DNA of 64,000 bases from Tautonia plasticadhaerens (lineage in GTDB: Bacteria; Planctomycetota; Planctomycetia; Isosphaerales; Isosphaeraceae). Positions 54,671 to 61,080 of this stretch are shown piece by piece (position 1 is the first letter of the stretch; every line of letters begins with the position of its first letter). The stretch spans positions 2,542,001 to 2,606,000 of the forward strand of contig NZ_CP036426.1 of the NCBI RefSeq assembly GCF_007752535.1. Direction: 5' to 3'. The notes under the pieces were generated by a model that saw nothing but the letters and a program-made list of their open reading frames with translations, was not told where the DNA came from and ran no database searches. The position numbers and the translations under genes were made by a program.

Positions 54671-54999
54671 CTGCGCCCGCCGATCCAGCGACCTCGCCCC
54701 GCCCCCCGGGGCCATTCGCCCCGGGGAATGACGGACGACGACCTGCATGGTATCGCGAAACGACGTACCGAATCAACTTAATTTCACACGTCACACGACA
54801 ACACTGTTTTTCATGGCGACCCCGACGCCATTTCTCCGGGAGTCGGGCCGAGCCAGGCCCGAGGGACGCGGGGAAAGGCCGAAGCGACCGCCGATCCACG
54901 CCGAAGAAACGGGCGGAGGCGGGTTGCCCAGAAGCGACGCCCGGACCCGAGCCGCTCGCCCCGGGTGGGCCCGCGATGGGGCCGGGGCCTGGGGGGCGG
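54671..54999. other. Intergenic region with an AT-rich promoter-like patch
   Basis: 54750-54830 is AT-rich for this genome (AACTTAATTTCACACGTCAC; AACACTGTTTTTCATGG) and lies just upstream of the glycosyltransferase. It is a reasonable promoter zone though no clean -35/-10 pair is seen. The rest of the 329 bases holds no clear gene. Confidence 0.4.
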
Positions 55000-56553
55000 T
55001 CAGCGGGACCGGGCGGGGTAGGGCTCGGGTTCGGGATCCGTCGCGTCGGCGACGAGGGGGCCGGATCGCATCGCCTCCCAGGGCTGGCCGGTGATCCGCT
55101 CGACGACCCGGATGGCGGAGAGGACGACGGCCATCGTCCCCTGACCGGGGAAGACGGAGTCCCCCACGACCCAGAGGTTCGGCCCGAGCACGTCGGAGTC
55201 GACGGCCAGGAAGTTGCTGTTGCGCCGGGAGACGGGGGGCCCGCCGACGGCCCCCCCGGCCCTCCGGGTGTACCGGGAGAAGCTGCGGGGGGAGCCGACC
55301 TCGGCGTGCAGCAGGGCCCCGGGGGCGTCGGGCAACGCTCGGCCCAGCGCGTCGAGGAGCCGACGTTGATATTCGGATTTCTTCTCCAGGTGTTCGGCGG
55401 GGGAGAGTCCTTCCCACTCGGAGGGCCGGGTGTGGGTGGAGAGGGTGGCGACCCGGGCGTCGGGGGGGCCGTAGCCGGGGTCCCCGGGGGGGGAGAGAGA
55501 CACCAGGACGTTGTTGCCGTCGTGGATCGGCGCGTCGTAGTCGCAGAGGACCTGGTAGAACAGGGGCCCGGCCTCGGGGACGGCGTCGGCCCGGATGGCG
55601 AGATAGGCGGTGACGGCGCTCCAGGAGGCCCGGCTCCGGCGCTCCCGGCGGGCGAGGGCCCCGTCGAGGTCGCGCCCGAGCAGGCGGGCGGCCAGGTCCA
55701 GGGGCAGGTTGAAGGCGACCTGCCGGGCCGAGAGCCGGCGTCGACGACGGGTGGTGACGACGAAGCCGCCGGAGCCGTCGGGCTCGACGCGATCGGCGAT
55801 GGTGGCGCGGTGCAGGGTGCCCCCCATCGCCTCGAACCGCGCGCCCATCCCCTCGGCCAGGGCTTTCATGCCGCCGAGGGGGCGGCTCAGGCCCATCCGG
55901 TAGGCCTGAAGGCAGGCGGCGGCGTTGGGGAAGGGTACGGCGTCGGGCCCGGTCTGGGCGGTGTCCTGGAGGAGCATCGCCACGAGGGATCGGAAGGGCC
56001 TGTCGCCGGCCAGGCCGAGGATCCGGAGCACGTCGAGCACCGTCAGCGGCCAGGTGCTCGCCGCCGCCAGGCCGCCGGGCCCGAGGACCCGGAGGTCGTG
56101 GAGCAGGTCGGCGGGGGACCGGGCCGGGAGCCTCGGCACGAGACTCGCAGTGCGGAAGAGGGCCGAGCCGACGGCCGCCTGGAGCCCCCAGAATCGGGCC
56201 CGGGCCCGATCGAGGCCGGGGAAGGCGTCCCGGACGTTCCTCCCGAACCGGGACGCGTCGGGGACCACGTCCAGGGTGCGGTCGGGGAGGCAGACGCGGT
56301 AGGAGGGGGTTTGGACCGACCGGGACTCCAGGCCGATGGCCTTGAAGAGGCCGCCGACGGGCTCGTCGGGCCCGAGGCCCATCAGGGCGGTCGCGCCCGC
56401 GTCGAAGGTGTACGGGCCCCGGTCGAACCAGCCGGCACAGCCGCCGAGCCTGGTGTGCGACTCCAGCAGGCTCACCCCCAGGCCCCGCGCCCGGGCCAGC
56501 GAGGCGGTCGCCAATCCCCCCCAGCCGCCGCCAATCACGATGAGGTCGTCCAT
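55000..56553 (-). CDS. Carotenoid desaturase/isomerase-type FAD oxidoreductase
   Basis: 517 residues from the ATG at 56551-56553 (MDDLIVIGGGWGGLATASLA). The dinucleotide-binding GGGWGG loop and the LGGCAGWFDRGPYTFDAGAT block match CrtI/CrtD/CrtISO-like enzymes. The C-terminus (LWVVGDSVFPGQGTMAVVLS) is the second FAD-binding signature of the phytoene desaturase family. Likely substrate is a carotenoid or related polyprenoid; no other carotenoid gene is nearby. It is divergent from the Rieske gene. Confidence 0.82.
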   Translation of the reverse strand: MDDLIVIGGGWGGLATASLARARGLGVSLLESHTRLGGCAGWFDRGPYTFDAGATALMGLGPDEPVGGLFKAIGLESRSVQTPSYRVCLPDRTLDVVPDASRFGRNVRDAFPGLDRARARFWGLQAAVGSALFRTASLVPRLPARSPADLLHDLRVLGPGGLAAASTWPLTVLDVLRILGLAGDRPFRSLVAMLLQDTAQTGPDAVPFPNAAACLQAYRMGLSRPLGGMKALAEGMGARFEAMGGTLHRATIADRVEPDGSGGFVVTTRRRRRLSARQVAFNLPLDLAARLLGRDLDGALARRERRSRASWSAVTAYLAIRADAVPEAGPLFYQVLCDYDAPIHDGNNVLVSLSPPGDPGYGPPDARVATLSTHTRPSEWEGLSPAEHLEKKSEYQRRLLDALGRALPDAPGALLHAEVGSPRSFSRYTRRAGGAVGGPPVSRRNSNFLAVDSDVLGPNLWVVGDSVFPGQGTMAVVLSAIRVVERITGQPWEAMRSGPLVADATDPEPEPYPARSR

Positions 56554-56764
56554 GTGCCCTCCGGGCTGGCCGCCGACCAGAGGCGAGGGGTGTCTCGGAC
56601 GGGAAGGTCCGGGGTCAGTGTAGGCGACCGGGGGGAGGCGGGGAGGGGATCGCCCCCGAGGGCGACGGTTCGCCGGGTGCGGATCGAGGACGGCCCCCTC
56701 GATCACCCCCGTCCCCCCTCGACCCCGGGCCTCCGTCTCAGATCCCAGGCCGGGGGCCCGATGA

Positions 56765-56796
56765 TTGACAGGAGCCCGCCCCGTCGTCGCTATACT
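56765..56796 (+). promoter_or_regulatory. Sigma70-like promoter for the Rieske gene, long spacer
   Basis: TTGACA (56765-56770, perfect) and TATACT (56791-56796, five of six) are separated by 20 bp, longer than the usual 17. The expected start near 56803 leaves a 45-base leader. Confidence 0.5.
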
Positions 56797-56847
56797 AGCG
56801 GGAGGCCGCGAAGGGGCGGGCCGGGGGGATCGAGGGGGGGAGGACGC

Positions 56848-57159
56848 ATGCCGGGGTTCGTGACGCTGGCCCGCCTGTCGGATCTGCCGACGGGAGGGGC
56901 GCTGGAGGTCGAGCATGGGGGGAGCATTTATGCGTTGTTCCGCCTCGACGACGGCCGGGTCTTCGCCCTCGACGGCATCTGCCCGCACCAGGGCGGGCCG
57001 CTGGCCGAGGGGGGCTGCGTCGGGACGGTCGTCACCTGCCCCTGGCACGGCTGGCAGTTCGACGTGAGGGACGGCCGGAGCCCGACCTTCACGAGGATCC
57101 GGCAACCGGGTTTCGCCGTCCGGGTCGTCGGCGACGACGTGATGGTCGAGGTCCCCTGA
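56848..57159 (+). CDS. Small Rieske [2Fe-2S] protein
   Basis: 103 residues. Rieske ligands are CPHQGG (Cys45, His47) and CPWHGW (Cys64, His67). No signal or membrane segment, so this is a soluble ferredoxin of the NirD/biphenyl-dioxygenase ferredoxin type that passes electrons to an oxygenase or reductase. Ribosome site GGGGGGAGG. A GNAT gene follows after 45 bases and the FAD oxidoreductase is divergent; partnership with the latter is inference. Confidence 0.9.
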   Translation: MPGFVTLARLSDLPTGGALEVEHGGSIYALFRLDDGRVFALDGICPHQGGPLAEGGCVGTVVTCPWHGWQFDVRDGRSPTFTRIRQPGFAVRVVGDDVMVEVP

Positions 57160-57204
57160 CTCGCCCCGACCCGCTTCCCCCCCCGAGCCGACCGGGACCG
57201 AACC

Positions 57205-58170
57205 GTGACGACCTTCCGCACCGCCCGAAACGACGACGTCCCGGCCCTGGCCGACCTCTGGAACCGGGGGACGCCCGACTCCGGCGTCGCCAGGCCCCTG
57301 AAGCCCCGCGAGCTGGGGGACGCGGCCTTCTCCCACCAGTACTTCGACCTCCGGGGGCTGGTCCTCGCCGTCGAGGAGGGCCGACCCGTCGGCTTCGCCC
57401 ACTCGGGCGTCGGGCCGGCCGAACCGGCGGGCCCGTCGCACCGGCCCGACCCGACGCTCGGCACCGTGGCGATGATGGTGGTCGACCCGGACGCCGACGC
57501 CGATCGGATCGGCCCGGCGCTGGTCGGGCACGCGGCCCGGTCGCTCCGGGGGCGGGGGGCGGAGGTGTTGTACGCGGGGGGCCAGTATCCGTTGAACCCG
57601 TTCTACTGGGGGATCTACGGCGGCAGCGAGTTCTCGGGCATCCTGCGAGGCCACGAGGCGTTCCACCGGGCGGTCCTCGAGGAGGGGTTCCGGGAGGTCT
57701 CCCGCTCGGTGCTGATGGAGCTGGGGCTCGTCGGCGTCTCCGACCCGCCGTTCGACCCGAGGTCGCTGCTGCTCCGCCGGCGGTTCCGGGTGGTCATCGA
57801 GCCGGACTGCTCGTTCGACCGCTGGTGGGACGCCATGGCCCTGGGGGCCACCTTCGCCACCGCCTTCCGCCTGGAGGACGCCCACGGCCGCCCCATCGCC
57901 CGGGCCACGACCTGGGACATGTCCGGGTTCGAGCGGCTCGACGGCCGCCTGAGGGTCGGCCTGGTCGACGTGGACGTGTCCCTGGAGCACCGCCGGCAGG
58001 GATTGGGGCGCCACCTGATCCGGGAGGTGATCCGACACCACGTCTCCCGGGGGATCCACGCCCTCTGCGTGCAGACCCGGTCCGAGAACGAGCCGGCCCG
58101 GGAGTTGTACCGGGGGCTCGGGTTCCGACAGGTCGACGAGGCGGTGCTCTACCGGCTCGACCCGGCCTGA
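57205..58170 (+). CDS. Tandem GNAT acetyltransferase
   Basis: 321 residues, GTG start. The first GNAT half covers about 3-150 (FRTARNDDVPALADLWNRGT; VAMMVVDPDADADRIGPALV). The second half after 165 has a cleaner acetyl-CoA loop (VDVSLEHRRQGLGRHLIREV) and ends VQTRSENEPARELYRGLGFR. Double-GNAT proteins of this type include MshD-like enzymes, but the specific substrate cannot be told. Probably co-transcribed with the Rieske gene. Confidence 0.8.
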   Translation: MTTFRTARNDDVPALADLWNRGTPDSGVARPLKPRELGDAAFSHQYFDLRGLVLAVEEGRPVGFAHSGVGPAEPAGPSHRPDPTLGTVAMMVVDPDADADRIGPALVGHAARSLRGRGAEVLYAGGQYPLNPFYWGIYGGSEFSGILRGHEAFHRAVLEEGFREVSRSVLMELGLVGVSDPPFDPRSLLLRRRFRVVIEPDCSFDRWWDAMALGATFATAFRLEDAHGRPIARATTWDMSGFERLDGRLRVGLVDVDVSLEHRRQGLGRHLIREVIRHHVSRGIHALCVQTRSENEPARELYRGLGFRQVDEAVLYRLDPA

Positions 58171-58482
58171 ACCGGGCCGTCCGGCTGCGGCACGGCCGGC
58201 ACCCCTCGGCCCGGGGAGGCGGGCCGGCGTGTTCGGCGCAGGCCCTTCGGGATCGTCCCCCCACCCGGGTCCCGGCCGGGCGAGGGGCGAGGATCGGAGG
58301 TCGAGCGTGGGACGCGCGCCCCCGACCAACAGGCCGGGGATCCCGTCGATGCCGCCGTCGGGCCGCACCCGCTCGCGGTTCCGATTGACCGCACCGCCCC
58401 CGGGCGCAACAATTCCGATCCACGCCCGGGTCGATCGACCGACGCGGCCCCGCCGATCCCGCCGACCGAGAGGAACACCGAC
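58171..58482. other. Intergenic region with promoter
   Basis: About 310 bases. The promoter at 58385-58413 is the only feature I can support. Confidence 0.45.
58385..58413 (+). promoter_or_regulatory. Sigma70-like promoter for the small 58483 gene
   Basis: TTGACC (58385-58390), 17-bp spacer, AACAAT (58408-58413); start near 58420, leader about 63 bases. Confidence 0.5.
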
Positions 58483-58812
58483 ATGGCCCGACGCACCCAG
58501 CGACCCCGGACCCTCCGCGACCTCCGCGCCGAGGTCGAGGCCGCCGAGGCCCGGGCGAAGGAGGCGGCCCCGAGGACCGGCACCGGCCGACCCCAGCCGC
58601 CGAAGCCCGAGCCGGAAGGCCGCCGCACCCCGCTCTCCCAGCCGAGGATGAAGGTGGTCTGGGCGGTCTGCGACATCGGCGGTCGGCCCGTCGCCACCTT
58701 CCCCTATGCCGAGAAGGCCGCCGCCGAGGCGCACGCCGCCCAGCTCAAGGCGAAGAAGAAGGCGGAGTTCTTCCTCCGGTCGATCAAGGAGCCGATCGAG
58801 CCGTCGGAGTGA
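58483..58812 (+). CDS. Small conserved planctomycete protein
   Basis: 109 residues, basic. The first half is Arg/Pro-rich and disordered. The second half holds RMKVVWAVCDIGGRPVATFP and a Lys/Ala helix (AEAHAAQLKAKKKAEFF), then LRSIKEP. I recognise a recurrent planctomycete small protein of unknown role. A promoter lies 70-98 bases upstream. The start has AGAGGAA as a ribosome site. Confidence 0.65.
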   Translation: MARRTQRPRTLRDLRAEVEAAEARAKEAAPRTGTGRPQPPKPEPEGRRTPLSQPRMKVVWAVCDIGGRPVATFPYAEKAAAEAHAAQLKAKKKAEFFLRSIKEPIEPSE

Positions 58813-58901
58813 CCCCGAGGCGCCCGGGACACGGCCCCCCGGGGAGACCGGGTCGGGTCATCCCTCGCCGGGATTCGGCCCGGGGCGACCCCGGGTCGCG
58901 C

Positions 58902-58931
58902 TTGTCGGCCCGAGGGGACGGCGCGTATGCT
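58902..58931 (+). promoter_or_regulatory. Possible promoter for the YVTN cytochrome gene
   Basis: TTGTCG (58902-58907), 18-bp spacer, TATGCT (58926-58931); start near 58938 and a leader of about 155 bases. Confidence 0.4.
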
Positions 58932-59091
58932 GAGGGGACGCATCCGATGCGATCACCCCTCCCGACGGTCGCGGCGTGATCGGACCCGTCCGGCCGGCCG
59001 CGCCGCCGACCGCTCGCCTCTCATTCGCCTCGTCTCGCCTTGCCTCGCCCAGCCCGCCCGTTACGGACCGGACCCCGGAGGAGCTCGACCC

Positions 59092-60957
59092 GTGACCGTG
59101 ACGCACCACCCCGCCGCCCGGATGGCCCTGATCCTCGGCCTCGCCCTGCCGATCGCCCTGGCCCTCCGCCCGACGATCGGAGACGAGTCCGGGGCGAGTC
59201 CCCCCGACGAGTCCGGGCCGCACCGCTCCCCCGTCGCCCTGGCGCTCTCGGGAGACGGGTCGAGGCTGCTGACGGCCAACGAGACCAGCGGCACCGTCTC
59301 CCTGGTCGACCCCGGGGCCGGGCTCGTGGTCGACGAGATCCCGACCGGCGAGCGACCGGTCGGCGTGGCGATCTCCGGGGACGGGGCCAGGGGGGCCGTG
59401 GTCCACTGGTACGGGTATGACCTGGCGGTCCTAAAGATCGGACAGGATGGGCTGGAGGTGGCCGACCGGGTCGAGGTCGGCCCCGAGCCGAGGGGCGTGG
59501 CGATGACCCCCGACGGCTCGACGGCCTACGTCGCCGTCGGCGTCTCCAACGAGGTGGTCCGGGTGGATCTGGACCGGGCCGAGGTGACGGGGCGAGTCGC
59601 CGTGGGGCGGGAGCCCCGGGGGCTGGCCCTGAGCCCCTCGGGCGATCGCCTGATGGTGGGGAACAACCGGTCGGGCAGCGTGACCGTGGTCCGCACCGGG
59701 GACCTGACCGTGGAGCGGACGGTGGCGGTCCGGGGGTCGAACCTCCGCCAGGTGGCGATCGACCCGGAGGGGGAGTTCGCCTACGTGGCGAACATGGAGA
59801 ACCGGGGGATGGCGACCACGGATCGCAACATCGACCTCGGCTGGGTGCTCGGCCAGCGGCTGACCCGCATCCCCCTGGAGGGCTCGGAGGAGGACTACGC
59901 CACGCAGTCGCTCGACCCCCAGGGGGAGGCCGTCGGCGACGTGCACGGGGTGGCGGTCAGCGGGGACGGGAGATTCATCGCCGTCTCGGCCGGCGGCACG
60001 CACGAGGTGATCCTCTTCCGGACCGACCTGAAGCGGCTCCCCTGGCGGACCGGGGGCTCCCGGGACCTGATCCACTTCTCGCTCCGGGCCGACGACGGCC
60101 GATTCCGGAGGGTCGTCACCGGGGGACGGCCGACCGAGCTGGCCTTCGCCCCGGACGGGACCACCCTCTACGCGACCAACTACCTCGACGACTCGGTCCA
60201 GGTGATCGACGCCGAGACGGCCGAGCTGGTCCGGTCGATCGACCTGGGGGGGCCGGAGGAGCCGTCGCTCGCCCGACGGGGGGAGATGCTCTTCCACGAC
60301 GCGGGCCGGTCGCACAACCAGTGGTACAGCTGCAACACCTGCCACAGCGAGGGGCACCTCAACGGCGAGCGGTTCGACACGATGAACGACGGCTGGCACG
60401 AGTTCTCGAACATCCCGACCGACGTCAGCAAAAAGGACGTGCCCAGCCTCCGGGGGGTGACGAGGACCGGCCCGTGGACCTGGCACGGCTGGCAGTCGAG
60501 CATCGAGGACGCGATGATCGAGTCGTTCACCAAGAGCATGCAGGGCGACCCGCCGACGGCCGAGGAGGTCGAGGCGATCATCGCCTACCTCGGCACGCTC
60601 GAACGCCCGAGGAACCCCTACGTCGGCCCGGACGGCGCGATCTCCGAGGCCGCCGAACGCGGCCGGGCCGTCTTCAATTCCCCGAAGGCCGCCTGCAACA
60701 CCTGCCACTCCGGCCCCGAGTTCACCGACGGCGAGATCCACGTCGTCGGCCTCGAGGGGCGGAGGGACGTGTACGAGGGGTACAACCCCCCGACGCTCCG
60801 CGGGCTGTACGACTCCGACCCCTACCTCCACGACGGCCGGGCCGACTCCCTCCGAGAGGCCCTGACCGGCGACCACGCCCCGGACTTCGTCTCCGGGCTC
60901 GGGGAGCTGACGGAGCAGGAGACGGCGGACCTGGTGGAATACCTCAAGACCCTCTGA
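59092..60957 (+). CDS. YVTN beta-propeller fused to a di-heme cytochrome c domain
   Basis: 621 residues from GTG at 59092, with ribosome site GGAGGAG 8 bases upstream; the open frame extends 55 codons further but without signal features. A leader (ARMALILGLALPIALALRP) is followed by a YVTN-like propeller (about 45-395: SPVALALSGDGSRLLTANET; GSTAYVAVGVSNEVVRVDLD). Two heme sites CNTCH are at about 414 and 535, in MauG/cytochrome-c-peroxidase-like surroundings (HDGRADSLREAL). Likely periplasmic or surface redox protein; the propeller may bind the partner. Confidence 0.83.
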   Translation: MTVTHHPAARMALILGLALPIALALRPTIGDESGASPPDESGPHRSPVALALSGDGSRLLTANETSGTVSLVDPGAGLVVDEIPTGERPVGVAISGDGARGAVVHWYGYDLAVLKIGQDGLEVADRVEVGPEPRGVAMTPDGSTAYVAVGVSNEVVRVDLDRAEVTGRVAVGREPRGLALSPSGDRLMVGNNRSGSVTVVRTGDLTVERTVAVRGSNLRQVAIDPEGEFAYVANMENRGMATTDRNIDLGWVLGQRLTRIPLEGSEEDYATQSLDPQGEAVGDVHGVAVSGDGRFIAVSAGGTHEVILFRTDLKRLPWRTGGSRDLIHFSLRADDGRFRRVVTGGRPTELAFAPDGTTLYATNYLDDSVQVIDAETAELVRSIDLGGPEEPSLARRGEMLFHDAGRSHNQWYSCNTCHSEGHLNGERFDTMNDGWHEFSNIPTDVSKKDVPSLRGVTRTGPWTWHGWQSSIEDAMIESFTKSMQGDPPTAEEVEAIIAYLGTLERPRNPYVGPDGAISEAAERGRAVFNSPKAACNTCHSGPEFTDGEIHVVGLEGRRDVYEGYNPPTLRGLYDSDPYLHDGRADSLREALTGDHAPDFVSGLGELTEQETADLVEYLKTL

Positions 60958-61080
60958 TCTCGGACCGCTCGGGTCGGAGGGCGGGCCCGACCACGGCGCC
61001 CCTCCCCTCGGTCGAGCGGACGGAGCCGCCCCCCGCCCGGGTCCGGGCACCGGCTGCGATCCCTCCCGGGGCATCCGGCC

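Noticed and set aside
56554-58734. Upstream extension of the FAD oxidoreductase frame by more than 700 codons
   Set aside because: The enzyme begins at a textbook dinucleotide-binding start (56553); the extension is antisense to the Rieske and GNAT genes.
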